Assembly (NCBI RefSeq): GCF_964355755.1
Contig: NC_092673.1
Coordinates: 35,473,648 to 35,537,647, forward strand
Length of the DNA: 64,000 nucleotides
Direction: 5' to 3'
Source of the DNA: Antedon mediterranea
Lineage: Eukaryota > Echinodermata > Crinoidea > Comatulida > Antedonidae
Below, in pieces: positions 12,049 through 24,114 of this stretch (its first letter is position 1; each line of letters starts with the position of its first letter). Both the position numbers and the translations under genes were made by a program. Under the pieces are notes generated by a model. The model searched no databases. It saw only the letters and a list, made by a program, of their open reading frames with translations, and was not told where the DNA came from.

Positions 12049-12226
12049 CTATTAAAAAACAAGAGAAAATGTGAAATGATGTACTGTATTATCCATATCT
12101 TCTATATTTAAATTTAAAATATTACGATTTTTAAATCATTGATTGTAGCACAAATATGTTTACAGAATCACAAACAATGAGGTTTGTTGTTTAAAATTAA
12201 AATACATGATTTATTGTCTGTCTTAC

Positions 12227-12277
12227 TCTTTTTTGATTTTCTTGGTTTCTTTGCTTTAACTTGATCTTCTGACTCAT
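12227..12277 (-). CDS. Gene A, lysine-rich micro-exon 2
   Basis: A 51-nt exon, phase 1-1, encoding the same peptide as the exon at 10384-10434 (ESEDQVKAKKPRKSKK), with donor GTAAGA and acceptor ATTAG. Confidence 0.75.
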
Positions 12278-12517
12278 CTAATAAAACAAGAGGAAATACT
12301 ACAAATTAACTTTAATTCTTTAAATGTCCCTTTTATTTCCATTTTCTCATATAAGATTTCAGTAAATGGTGTTTCCAGTGTTTTTCAAGCTTTGGTTTAG
12401 ATTGACTAATTGTTGCTAAAGATACTGCTGCTTCTGGTAATTTTCCAGTTTAATTTAAAAAGACTCAGCTCCCAAAACAATTTACTTTCACACACTTCAT
12501 GGTTACAGTATACTTAC

Positions 12518-12586
12518 TCTTTCTTGATTTTCTTGGTTTCTTTGAATCGTCTGACCTCTTTGCTTTAAATGGATCTTCTTCTTCAC
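12518..12586 (-). CDS. Gene A, lysine-rich micro-exon 1
   Basis: A 69-nt exon, phase 1-1, encoding EEEDPFKAKRSDDSKK followed by PRKSRK. Strong donor A|GTAAGT. It is the first micro-exon after the second DED pair. Confidence 0.75.
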
Positions 12587-13186
12587 CTATTAAAAAACAA
12601 GAGAAAATGTGAAATGATGTATTATCCATATCTTCTATATTTAAATTTAAAATATTACAATTTTTAAATCATTGATTGTAGCACAAATATGTTTACAGGA
12701 TCACAAACAATGAGGTTTGTTGTTTTAGAAATCTCTCATTGTAAGTTTTTTTTTTCATTTCATTTATTTTGTCTCATAAAAATACAATATAAAAAAACAT
12801 GGACATGAACAAGAAGACATCACACAAAACCAGGAAGAGACAGGATTGCTCAAAAACGAAATTAATAACTATATAGTAGGTCTTCTATTGCACTAACCGA
12901 GTGACAGATATTGCTCTCACATGCCATGAGATATCAAACAATAAATGGTGCTGAAATGTAATGTTTTTTTAAATAAATAGTATGGAGTGGTTTTAAATAC
13001 TAATTAATAGATTTTACTTAATTATTTCTCCTTTTTTTTATCTTATGTATAATAAAGAATTTGTAAAATGTGGAATGCTTTAGATATTTTGGTTTGATTA
13101 ACTAGTAATGAATAAAATATTGATTGCATTATAATATAATAAATTATTATCCTAATTCAAACTGCCATTACATAAAATATGCATAC

Positions 13187-13714
13187 ATTTTGATAGACCT
13201 TCTTCAGGTTCTCCAAGCTTCAAGATACCCAATTTCTCGATAAATAGTTGCATCTTTCCTTCACTGATGATCTGTCTGTTTTCAAGATCATTAATCAGAC
13301 ACCATTTATCTTCATAAGATGTTGGTGCCTCATTAACAAGATCACTGATGGATTCCACATTTTTTGTGGTCAGCTTATTTCCAAATTCTACCAACACGCA
13401 TCTGTGACGACTGAATTTTGAAACCGAAATCTCCTCGACATTTGGGAAAGTTACAACTTCCTCTTGAATTTTTCTTACTAATTCAAATTCTCCTGTAGCA
13501 TTGATGGTGTCGAAAAACAATGTGAGATCTTTGCTCGTCAGATGATTAGATTCAATTAAGAATTCCAGCAGGTCTCTTGTGCTAGATGCCTTTTCTAGCA
13601 TATGAGGGAGCAGAAGGTCTTTGTACAAGGTTTTCAGCAAACTGAGTAAATCCTTCTTGTCATACCAGCGAGAAAATTCTGCTTTAATGTAGGTAAAAAT
13701 ATAATCTCGTAATC
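13187..13714 (-). CDS. Gene A, second tandem DED exon
   Basis: A 528-nt exon (176 codons) with acceptor AATCTAG and donor T|GTATGC, phase 1-1. The first half (LLKTLYKDLLLPHML, then DLLEFLIESNHLT) and the second half (FGNKLTTKNVESISDL, then LINDLENRQIISEGKM) both read as six-helix death-fold domains. The second half closely recalls the caspase-8 DED motif ending in ...GEGKLDIL. DEDs assemble signalling filaments with FADD- or caspase-8-type partners in the cytoplasm. Exons of identical length in B (55236-55763) and C (62983-63510) confirm the boundaries. Confidence 0.8.
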
Positions 13715-14765
13715 CTAGATTGAAAAGAAAAGTTGTAGTAAAAATTATTTCAACGTATTTGTTTTCAGAAAAAGAACAACTATGAAATATTTGGCTTCTT
13801 CCGTTAAAATCATGCTCTCAATTGACATTGTCTATAACTATTTAAAGTACCTTGCTTTGATAAGATGTGAACTAATAATAATTTCAAAAGAAAAAATTGA
13901 AATATTGTAATCACTGACATTTTAAATATTTAGTTGCACAGTACTGTATGCATACTTTATTATGTAAGATATCAATAGAAAAATATTCAATGTAAATTAT
14001 ATCCATGACAGAACTGGTAATAAACCCTGCCAGGCATCATTGTAAAATGGTCTCCTAACACAAACATTACCCAAGAGCACCACAGCACAACCACTCATCA
14101 TACAATAAACTCATTTTATATAGCGTAACTTTCAACATGCCAGTACATTAGTCAAAGTTTTTGAATAATCCAGTCATTGTGTACCATGATGATCACCAAA
14201 TGTCAAATTGGTTTCATAAACCGCCTATTATACCTAATGCAGACTATAGTCGCACTTTTATTTTTATCATCTGTTTATATCATTTAAAATGACCTGAAAC
14301 GTGTAGAAAGTTTAGAAATTTATTTTGAGCGAAAATACCAATGTTCAAAATGTTTCTGATGATATAGGAAGATGACCCTTGACATACAGTATACGTGTGT
14401 CAAGTGGTATTTAAAAATATCTACGCGACCATATTTTCATTAAATCAAAGTTACGTGCACAAACAACTACATATATACGTGCATCTGCTGGCTAAGTTAC
14501 AACATAACTGCTTTCGCCGTTTTAGAGATCTGCCACCAACAAAAAATGATTAAACAAAAAATTCTCTGGACAATAATCGCTCTTCTGAGAGCTATAGCCT
14601 AATAATTTTCAGGTTGTTTAAAATTGTTGTAAGAGATGTTGACGTTTTTTCAATTAGTCTCATAGGCTATGGGATAAGTGAACATTAGACATTAATAAGT
14701 ATAATTGTAAGATCTGGAGTTTTGTTTGAAAATCAACCTTATTGCCCACAAAGAATACAACTTAC
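13715..14765. other. Intron of gene A
   Basis: Nothing beyond AT-rich intronic sequence is recognised on either strand. Confidence 0.5.
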
Positions 14766-14816
14766 CTAGCTGTGGACTTAAAGACCTCTTAAATTCTTCT
14801 GATATTCCAACCTTAT
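14766..14816 (-). CDS. Gene A, 17-codon exon
   Basis: A short phase 1-1 exon between TTTTACAG and G|GTAAGT, encoding KVGISEEFKRSLSPQL. It links the TRADD-N-like and second DED regions in frame. It is supported only by splice signals and phase. Confidence 0.55.
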
Positions 14817-14974
14817 CTGTAAAATATAGTTGTTTTAACATCAAATAGCTATGAATTTATTGCCAATAATACTTTTAAAAAACCCACAAATTCTCTTCAA
14901 TACACAGCATTGATAAAGTATACAGCAACACAGTACAATCCAAATCAAAGTTAGCCACTGTTAAAAACTGGGTG

Positions 14975-15285
14975 AATCTAGACATTTTCAAGAGGGCGTC
15001 CAACCATCTGGGAATAGCGGGTTCTGTATACGGAGCTGGGGTCCCGTTAGGCATTTGAAATCAGCACTGCTGACTCTTATGGCAGCCCCTGCATCTAGTA
15101 TCTGTCTCAGACCTCTGGTCAAGGTGGGCACTGGACGAGAGAAGCCCTTGATCAATGTCAGGACCAATCAAGGTGCTTTAAACAGTCCTGGCTTTGTTTG
15201 TATCAAACCTGTTAGTGGCGGTAATTATCGCTGTTGGTTTCGATTGAATAAAATAAATAAAAAAATAAATAAAACAAGAAACGGC
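14975..15285 (+). mobile_element. LINE 3' UTR fragment with conserved hairpin
   Basis: Plus-strand insertion in an intron of gene A. It ends CCTGTTAGTGGCGG, then TTATCGCTGTTGG, AATAAAATAAATAAA. The same 3' end closes the LINE fragment near 25440-25500. GCGGTA can pair with TATCGC to form the 3' hairpin. A plus-strand open frame (15055-15333) spans UTR and tail and is not a gene. Confidence 0.75.
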
Positions 15286-15614
15286 CACTACTGGAAATTG
15301 GATTATACTTTGATATATGAAACAAAATTATAAGTCTCCACAACCAGCCCACCATGGTTGGGGCTGTAAATTTCATTTATATCTTAAAAGACCGCCCAGG
15401 ATTGACAAAGTGGAAAATTTCTATTTTTGTTTTTGTTGTTGTGTAAAAAAGGGCACCTGTACAATTTAGGGCCTTCCTCTTGGATCCGCCCTAAAAAAAT
15501 ATATTGTCATTGCTATAATATTAACAAATACCCTGTTTACATGGTTGAGTCATTCTTACTCGTATAAAATGTTCAATTTCAATTAAAAAAAATTAAAGCA
15601 AAATAATTTCTCAC

Positions 15615-16007
15615 CTATTTCCTTTATCTTTGTCATTGCAGATTTTAAATCCTGTTCTTCAATTTTAACACCAAGCAATTGGTGTTGAAATTCTTGCTGG
15701 AATTCCTCTGCTACTATTTTTGCCAAATCTCTTTGTAGCGTTTTATTGCAATACGCTTCCCAGAGGTTTTCTAATGCTTCAGAGTCATACGCAGTTAAAT
15801 ATAACACTAAAGATCCTGTTCCTACGTGTGTGAAATATAAATGAATACTCTTAAAGTAGGTAGTAAGAGTTTTCATAATACTATCACAGTGACGTCCAAT
15901 AACTGCTTTATTTTGTTTTTCCATGTTGGTAAAGAAGACCTCCAGAGCATGTGGGCGTTCCTTGTCATCAATTGATGATAGGTTCTTCATCAATAATAAT
16001 TGCACAC
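15615..16007 (-). CDS. Gene A, TRADD-N-like domain exon 2
   Basis: A 393-nt exon, phase 1-1 (acceptor TTTTAAG, donor G|GTGAGA). It contains GSLVLYLTAYDSEALENLW, then AYCNKTLQRDLAKIVAEE. From memory this matches the alpha/beta fold called TRADD-like N-terminal, found at the N-termini of invertebrate and fish NLR-type proteins, where GSL/V, a beta strand and an ALExLW helix are typical. Role inferred: adaptor or oligomerisation. A profile search would confirm. Confidence 0.65.
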
Positions 16008-16176
16008 CTTAAAAGATAACATTATTAACATTACATTAACTAATTAACAATATATATACTTTTTTCATTTATAATACAAGAAAACAAATTAAAACAGTTT
16101 TTCTCAATATTTACGACTTGATGTATAAAATTCTGTATTACTTTATTTATTTTTCATTTTAATAAACAAATATTAC

Positions 16177-16515
16177 CTTGTAGTTCCTCATTAATGATTG
16201 TCTCCCAGTTTTCTACAAAGTTTTGCTGACTTTCGATAACAAATATTTGTGCTAAATTTTTAATAAGCTGTCCATTCAACTGTATGTCTTTTAATTTGGA
16301 TAAGGCAGATCGACTATCTGAAGCTAGAGAAAACACTAGCGACGTATTTGGATTCACTGCAGTTATCAAGTTGCTTAAACTGAGAGAGGGATTCACATTT
16401 TTGAAATGTTCACTTAGTTTTGTGAACATATCCTTGCAATATTTATTAACTTCTACAACCAAGTCTCCATCTACTTCTTCTTGATTAAATTTGATCTTTA
16501 GCTTAATTTCTGCAC
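16177..16515 (-). CDS. Gene A, TRADD-N-like domain exon 1
   Basis: A 339-nt exon, phase 1-1. It starts GAEIKLKIKFNQEEVDGDL and contains NTSLVFSLASDSRSALSKL, aligning with the GSLVLYLTAYDSEALENLW region of the next exon. It is thus a diverged tandem copy of the same domain (about 110 residues). Between the tandem DEDs and this region the splice phases agree throughout. Confidence 0.6.
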
Positions 16516-16793
16516 CTTTGAACAAATTTTTTTTATTTTATTAAAAATGTTTTTAAAAACAAATTTACAAGTCAACAATAACAACATGACCATCTGCAGA
16601 TTATTCATGGGGTTGTTTTGGCCATTAGGCCTCAACTGCATAATGTATGCATATAGTAGTGGTGTAAGTTATAAAGAGGAAGCTGCGCTGAATTTTTGCT
16701 TGATATTGGCCGGGGATCATTGCAAAAAAAAATTTTTTTTTTTAAATGTTCATATTTTCCATAGCAATGTAGAAATAAATTGAAAATAATTAC

Positions 16794-17329
16794 CATTATC
16801 AAGTAGTAAATTTCTTGCTTTTTCCGGAAGAAGTTTTGCAAAGCGCTTTATTTTTTTTTCATCTTCTAAACGTAACTCTCTTTCCAGATAATAAACAACT
16901 GCCCAAATATTTGGTAAATTATCGGCAACGTTTCTCAATTTATAGCAAGAAATTATCTCATCTAACGTATCTTCTCTAACTTCCTTTAATGCCTTGAACA
17001 GTCGTTTTCGGTAAGGCGACAACATTTGTGTATTAGTATTTGGAATACCATGGTCTTTCATATACTGACTTACAAGATCAACAGCGTTCTGTAACTTTAA
17101 AAGTTTTGCTATGTCTAATAAAAGGCAAACATTATCAGTTGAGATAACACCATTTTCTTCAAGTGTATTAAATATATCGTTTGCTATAAAGTTTGGTTTA
17201 ATATCTCCGTGAGGGAGGATATTCAAAAGGCAGAATTTCAACATATCATACTTTTCACCTTTATAGTGTTTACCAAGTTCAGCCTTCAAGTCATCAAACT
17301 CATCATTCCTTTCATGAAATGCCATTTTC
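16794..17329 (-). CDS. Gene A, first coding exon with tandem DED
   Basis: The exon begins after TTTTGCAG with GAAAATGGC; the ATG at 17325 gives MAFHERNDEFDDL. Residues ~15-90 form DED1 (MLKFCLLNILPHGDI, then VCLLLDIAKLLKLQNA) and ~105-175 form DED2 (YRKRLFKALKEVRED, then LRNVADNLPNIWAVV, YYLERELRLED). The layout resembles the tandem DEDs of caspase-8/cFLIP and FADD-like adaptors. The donor is G|GTAATT in phase 1. The 5' UTR exon is probably at 27673, making a ~10-kb first intron. With downstream exons the gene would read DED-DED, TRADD-N, TRADD-N, DED-DED, charged linker, LRR. I find no NACHT ATPase, unlike a classical NLR. Confidence 0.8.
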
Positions 17330-20139
17330 CTGCAAAATAACAAATATTATCTTCTATACATTTTTACACTGAAAAATTAATAAATAAATTAAGCATTGTA
17401 GTACAGTAGTAGCAGTATGGATCTAGACCTGTTGCAACTTAAAATTCTGTCACCCAGTCTCTATCCAGTAGCAATACCAAAAAACTTCAACCAATACAGA
17501 ATCGTGGGTAAGATCGACTTGTTTTCCAAGTTACTAAAACTGTAGCGTGTATATGTATGTGTGTAACTGTTTTAAGAAACTTCTCCTATCTTATATGGTA
17601 CTATTAAATTATTTTTTCAAGAGGCCCAGTATTAAGAAATAAGCTATACCAATACCTCTTCAAGAAATATCTGAAAACGCTATCATTTGTATTGTTTCCT
17701 GTTTTAGAATTTGTTGGTGTTGTTGTATTGTTAACTACAATAGTCAACTATGGAGGTGTAAACAAAGTTTATTTTATACCGCCTTATCTCAGTCCATCAA
17801 TAAATTACTACGAAAAACCCTAAAATCTATTCACTTTGCTCACTGATTCTACAGTATATTAAAAACTACCTGCGTGAGTATATAATTCATGTTACATATT
17901 ATGTTAGCAACGTTTCAATTTCCAAGTGCCAATAATCAATGCTTCTAGCACATTACACAACGCTGCTCTACCAAAGACTTCAACTTGATTACAATACAAG
18001 GTGTTGTTGCTATTCAAAATCCTAACACCTTAGAATTTATGTCACATAAGTCTTGCATGGCAAACTATTTTTGGAAAATTTAACTTAAATTTCAAAAATA
18101 GTTTGCCATTATAACAATTACTGTCGAGGGTCCAGAGAAATATATGAGTCGAGAATCGAAATATCACACGGTTATATGCTTCCTTTAAGTCTTTATTTAC
18201 CAATACCGTGATAGAGTTGATTAACTGTGAAACAATAAAAAATGACATAATAGTATGGTTAGCTATTATTTATAAAGTTCTTGGTTCTTAATTTAAAACT
18301 GGTTTAACATGACCTATTTAAACAATTGACAGAATGATAATATTAACATTGATCCATCAGCAACAACCGCAATTAATACAGTCTTCTATAATAATGCATA
18401 ATTGGTGTCCAGTATTAACATTACTATTATAATATGAGCATAAATATTAGCTATTCAAACAACAATTTAACCAAAAAACAAGCATATAAACTGTTATGCT
18501 TTCATAGAAGCAACAGGTATATCTCACTTATTAGTCCAGTCAAAAGTGTGACGCGTGAGGGCGCACTTTATTTTATGGAAGGCCATTTTGATTTGTACAT
18601 TTTTAAACACATATTTGTATTGTAAATATTTTAGTTTATACTTGGGTTTTCTTTATAAGTTATGTATTTTATTATACAATTTATTGTAAACTATATTAAA
18701 ATTATTGTATAAACTATTAATTTTGTAGGTTTTTAGCTTTGTTAATGTATTTTTTAACGGGCGCTAACACTGACAGCGTCTCGTAATTTCAGTCACGCTT
18801 CGTCGCATTCGCTGTACACAATAATACGACATGAGGCGGTTATAAATTGGGTTTAAAGTCTAATTTTCTCGTAAAATCCCAAGTTTTGCAAGACGCAACA
18901 TCAAGAAATGTTATTACCTATATACATAGAACCTACGGATGAAATTTTATTAGGGTACGTTCTTATACCATGGTGAGGGTGATTTTTGACTGGACTATAT
19001 GAGATGGTCCCTGAAAGTTAAAACAAAGTTATCTAGGCCTAGCCTACCAAAAGTACCAGCCATAAATAACATCTCAAATAACACAACAAAATGACTATAT
19101 TCGATAAGAGAATTGAGCTTACCGAATTCTGTAAACTTTCCCTGGCTTATGGTTCAGTAATTTATACAAAAACTTTCTAAAATCTCTCTCTATTTATCTC
19201 TTATAATCTCCAACTAACTTCTTAAATCCTGTCTTCTTTCCTTTTCACACAAAAAAGGCATGTTACCATGCAACCTCCTCATAGATCATATTATAATAGG
19301 TTGCCACAGAAAACCAAATATTTTGCCCAATATTAATTAAACTAGAAGCAATGGCTTCTACAATAACTAACATAAACAAGAATATTTCTTACAAAAAACG
19401 CTGCTTGCTTATTGTTATTGCTAAGGTCAAGTCTGGGGGTCACTTCATCACGCCTAGATACTTCAAGTATCCTATTACAAACAAAAACTTCAATGGACTG
19501 TTTTGATTTCAATCAATCAATCAATTCAATGATTATCTGACAGAGAATTATATCATGGGACTCATAAATACCAGAATGCTTTGGGATTTGTCATTAGACT
19601 CTTTTCTCAGCCGTTTTTGGATTCAACAGGTGGTACCAATAAATTATAGTGGAGTTTCCATTTTAACAAAAATGTCAAAGTGTAGTATAAAGCTGCTTGA
19701 TTTCATCTAATGAATGAGTCATCTCGTGTGACGTAGCGGGCTAGAGCAGCAGCGTGAAAATAAATGCTACAGTAGTACAGGACTACATAACATTGTTATT
19801 TCACCAGATTGTATGTATTCCATATACTTCTGGATTTATTTTACACTGCTGGACATGATAAAACTAAATTGTGTTACTACTACTAAACATTAATTAAAGT
19901 ATATCAAAACAAAAAACATAAAAAATCAAGATGAATCAAATCAAACTTTCAATCGTGTCATTTTATAGTTAATATTCACTTTTGACCAACAAAAAAATTA
20001 TGACAATAATGATTTTGCTTATAAAAATACAAGATAAACAGTTAAATTTAACCAATAATTGACTGCCTCGGTTTTAATCTTTGGAGTCCTATGTAAAACC
20101 AAGGCAATCAAACAACTGGGCGCTAAAGCTCGTTTCCCA
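17330..20139. other. First intron of gene A, proximal part
   Basis: No gene found. Segments 17977-18070 and 19757-20071 are repeated in collapsed form at 45546-46545, upstream of the RIG-I-like gene. Position 19890-19893 (TTAA) is the empty site for the MITE at 45818-46364. Confidence 0.6.
18058..18108. repeat. Inverted repeat/hairpin
   Basis: TGGCAAACTATTTTTG pairs with CAAAAATAGTTTGCCA across a short AT-rich loop. No transcription unit is associated. It is a possible miniature foldback remnant. Confidence 0.7.
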
Positions 20140-20330
20140 AGAGAGGCTATCATAACAGACTTTGATTTGCGTTTAGGCTTCGAACAACAGAACTGATCTC
20201 GCTTGCCAAGATAGGCTATCATAACAGACTTTGATTTGCGTTTAGGCTTTAAACAACAGAACTGATCTCGCTTGCCAAGATAGGTTATTGTAACAGACTT
20301 TGATCCTCGTTTAGGTTTCGACAAATTCAA
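20140..20330. repeat. 69-bp tandem repeat, about 3 copies
   Basis: Three units of 69 bp. On the minus strand they stay open and encode a 23-residue repeat beginning KPKRKSKSVMIA, within a 109-codon frame (20019-20348). No domain, splice evidence or paralogue supports a gene, so I treat it as a minisatellite in the intron of A. Confidence 0.7.
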
Positions 20331-20720
20331 TTCATACAAAGCCGTCAAATTCTAGGCTATGTACACCATACGTTGAATTGTTTGTATTGCTATTTAATTG
20401 TATTTTAGTACTTTAAAAAGTTCTATGTGTCTGATTTGTTTACAAATATGAAGTTTAAAAAGGCATCTAATTTTAAAAATTAATTTGATCGAAGTAGACA
20501 CCAAATTTCAGATTTAACACTTCTTTTACGTTTTTTTGGTTTTTTTTCGTGAATTGAAATTATGTGTACTGTTAAATTTCATATGCATGTTTCCCATTCT
20601 ACTTAATTCTACCATTGATTAATTTATATTAAAAGTGGGAAGGGTTTTGAAATCAAGGCTATAATGTACAGGAATATGGTACTGTTTTGGTACTACTACT
20701 ACTAGTCCGGTGGCAGGAGG

Positions 20721-20800
20721 GGGAATCACCACCCGAAAGGGGGAATCACCACCCGAAAGGGGGAATCACCACCCGAAAGGGGGAATCACCACCCGAAAGG
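20721..20800. repeat. 20-bp tandem repeat at element tip (4 copies)
   Basis: Four perfect copies of GGGAATCACCACCCGAAAGG. The unit contains the tip of the inverted repeat (CACCACCCGAAAGG); the other end of the element has only one copy. Confidence 0.95.
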
Positions 20801-22189
20801 GGATAAATTGCCATCCAACTTTTCTAGACTAGAATTTTCCGTAGATTACGAATATGGAAGGTAATCGATCAGGATAGGAAGCGTTTTCGAGATATAAGGG
20901 GTCAAAGTTCAAAATTTACTGAATTACAACAATGTATTATGTATATGTATTATAACAAATTTATTGAAGCACAATTTGGTCTTTTATTACATTTTTATGA
21001 TTATAAGTGTCTATTCAATTACCTTATGGAAAAAAAATCCTTTGTGATTAAGGGTCAAATGTCAATATTGACCAATCATAGAACGTACCTATAAAACCAA
21101 ATAAAAACTAATATTTAATAAAAATTGGATGTTTTCTCATCCTGTTAATCAATCATACGCAATGTAAAAGAGCGAATACATCATTTCATCAGTTGACATA
21201 AGGTAAATTTCATCACTTGACATAAGGTCAAAGGTCAACATTTTAATACGCGTATTAGTTAACAAATAAATGCAAAGCTGTCCAAACTATTGATGGTTTT
21301 ACAAGTAATCAAATTATTTGATTAGTAAAGTTATGTTATTTCATTATAATACTGTTTTTAATCAAATCAGACTTCGATCAGGATAGGAAGCAAATAGGAA
21401 GAGATAAGGGGTCAAAGTTCAAAATTGACCAATTATAACAATGTATTATATACATATGTATTATAACCAATTTATTAAAGTTCAATTTGGTCTTTTAATA
21501 CATCTGTATGGTTATAGGTATTGTATGGTGTTATTCAGTCGCCTTATAAAACAAATACTTTGCAATTAAAGGTCAAATGTCAATATTGACCAATCACACA
21601 ATTTGCATTTAAAACCAAATAAAAACTAACATTTAAGACAAAATGTTATGTTTTATCATTCTGTTAAGACATCTATCAATCATACACAATCAAAAGAGCA
21701 CATTTATCATTACACAAGTTCACATGGGTCAAAGGTCAACATTTTAACAAATGATATACGGTACTAAATAATGCAAATTTAATCAAACTATGAGATCGAT
21801 GTTCATAAAGGTAATCACGTTATTTGATCAGTGAAGTTATGGTATTTTTATATTTTTTCTAGTGCGCATTATTTTTAATGTATTAATATAATACTGTAAA
21901 ATAAATAATATAATTATTATTATGACGATTAAAATGTTTAGTTATGATGTTAAAATGCTGCGCTGACCTTCAATGATTTGCCACTAAACAGTTGCATTTA
22001 TTAGGGCTACAATATTCGTTTTTGGAAAATAAACTATTCATCAGAACCAGAGAATACCAATTCGTACAGGATAGGGCATAGGCAGATCCAGGTGGCCAAA
22101 CTCAATCCACAACTCACTACACAGACAGACCACAATTTTTATATAGTTTGGCCCATACAGGAAGGATACAAAGGATTCTAAAATAAACC

Positions 22190-23190
22190 ATATGGATTTG
22201 CCCGAATGAACCCTCTAAGGACCCTTTTGGGATCTCTATGTGGTGTGCTTCTACTAAAGGCCCTGTATTAGAAATTAATATTGTGCACCCTCAATCTTTA
22301 AATAACATTTATGGATTTGCCCAAATGAACCCAAGGGCCGATCCTTCATGGAAATTTCGGGGTTCTCTATGTGGGGCTACAAGAGACCCTATATTGGAAA
22401 TAATGTATGTGTGGTGAAAATGTGGGTTCATAGAGATATAATAAATATCCCTGTGCACCCTCGATCATCCATAAGGAATACATTTTATGCATTTGCCCAA
22501 ATTAACCCAAGGGCCGGTCGTTCTCCATGGATGGACATTAAGCTCCATAATGGAAATATAAGGGGTGACACTGTGAGTTCTTATAGACAGGCGTGGCCCA
22601 TGAATTAAGCTGCCTGTGCACTCTCGATCCTTAAGAATAATTTATGGATTTGCCCAAATTAACCCAAGGGCCGGTCCTCCATGGACATTAAGCCCCATAA
22701 TGGAAATATAATGGGTGACACTGTAGGTTTATATAGACAGGCAGAACCATGGAATAAAGCTGCCCGTGCACTCTCGATCCATAAGGAACACTTATGGATT
22801 TGTCCAAATTAACCCAAGGGCCGGTCCTCCATGTATGGACATTAAGCCCCATAATGGAAATATAATGGGTGACACTGTGGGTTTATATAGACAGGCACAT
22901 GGAATAAAGCTGCTCGATCCTTAAGGAACCGATTTGGATTTTGCCTAAAATGAAACAACAGCAGGTCATCTATTTAGACCCTTCTGTGGTTCTCTACTGT
23001 ATGAATGTAGTTCTACATTTGGCTCCTGTATCGGATCAATGCATTTGGCTACATAAGTTACTGTGTTAGAAATATATCGGGTAACTAAAACTGTAGGTTC
23101 CATTATTAAGCCATGGGAAAAGCCTGTCTGTGCACCCTCAATCCTTTTAAAAGGAACCCATATGGATTTGCCAAAATGAACCAAGGGTAA
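22190..23190. repeat. ~150-180-bp imperfect tandem repeats
   Basis: About six diverged units share TATGGATTTGCCCAAAT, AACCCAAGGGCCGGTC, CCATAATGGAAATATA, GGTGACACTGT and TGCACTCTCGATCC. They fill the centre of the 3-kb inverted-repeat element. Confidence 0.85.
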
Positions 23191-24114
23191 CTTCTGAATT
23201 CTCTATGAGCCGTACATTCCGTTTATTGGAGATACATGGATACCTGATTGAAATTGCTCAAAAGAAAGACATTGTACTGTATAGTAATAGTATTATTCCC
23301 CTTCCACACCTCTTTGAATTAAATCCGCCCTGATAGGCTCTTATGTACAGGATTTCAATGCAATAATCACACTTGTATTTTTCAAACAGTATAATCTATT
23401 AGATTGAATAAAAATATCTATTATAAACAATTTGCCGTTAGAAATCTCTATGCCATGTCATTATTTAGATGAGAACAACAGGTCAAAGGTTAAAATTACA
23501 GAAAAATAGGTGTTTCAGTCACTTTTTGAAAAAAATGTTGCATTATGGCACGTATAAACATATACATTGTGAACAATTTGACACCAAAATTATCTCACTA
23601 CGTCCAGAATTTCCAGAGATATAGCATGTTTTTATATTGGTCAATTTTGAACTTTGACCCCTTATATCTCGAAAACGCTTCCTATCCTGATCGATTACCT
23701 TCCATATTCGTAATCTACGGAAAATTCTGGTCTAGAAAAGTTGAATGGCAATTTGTCCCCTTTCGGGTGGTGAAGCTGACAGCGCGCGAATCTTTGACAT
23801 TTGTTATTGGTTCAGTTATTATGGTTAAGCATGCCTCCGTCTCTATTGCTATCATATTAATCTATTTTATAATATCAGGGACCCCTGAAAATATCAGATA
23901 TGATCAGTATTCATACTTTGACAATTTAATATCTACGTCGTCAGTAATAATTATTATTATAATGTATTCTATATTAAAAAATCGGAAAATGGTTTTCATT
24001 AGAGCCCTGCTTATTACTTAAGTAAAATTGTAGTAATGGGGCTATATAATATTTTGTCGTTTAAAATATTATTTATTAATCTTATAAAATGTATATACTT
24101 TATTTTAAAATTAA

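Larger units (their letters stand above)
11797..12740. repeat. ~528-bp tandem duplication within gene A
   Basis: The stretch beginning TGTCCCTTTTATTTCC at 11797 is repeated from 12325, carrying intron and micro-exon sequence with it. Together with the Helitron in the first copy, this explains why A has four lysine-rich micro-exons while B and C have two each. Confidence 0.85.
20716..23775. mobile_element. ~3-kb non-autonomous element with ~140-bp inverted ends
   Basis: The left end (about 20780-20930) reappears as its reverse complement at about 23640-23770: CACCCGAAAGGGG, then TTTTCTAGAC, CCGTAGATTACGAATATGG, ATCGATCAGGATAGGAAGCG. Inside are a second ~500-bp partial copy of the left arm (from about 21375) and a ~150-180-bp repeat array. 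No transposase frame exists; the open frames at 22348-22608, 22966-23184 and 23545-24021 cross repeats or the inverted end. I cannot name the superfamily. Confidence 0.7.

Noticed and set aside
15055-15333. 92-codon plus-strand protein
   Set aside because: It covers the LINE 3' UTR hairpin and A-rich tail.
8195-17329. Classical NLR with NACHT domain
   Set aside because: No Walker A/B-bearing exon exists between the DED and LRR exons on either strand.
20019-20348. 109-codon minus-strand protein with 23-residue repeats
   Set aside because: It is explained by a 69-bp minisatellite in the gene A intron. No splice or paralogue support, and the duplicated segment near 46.5 kb stops short of it.
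23545-24021. 158-codon plus-strand frame with hydrophobic C-terminus
   Set aside because: It runs from the inner part of a transposon inverted end into flanking AT-rich DNA, and the mirror copy at the left end is not open.
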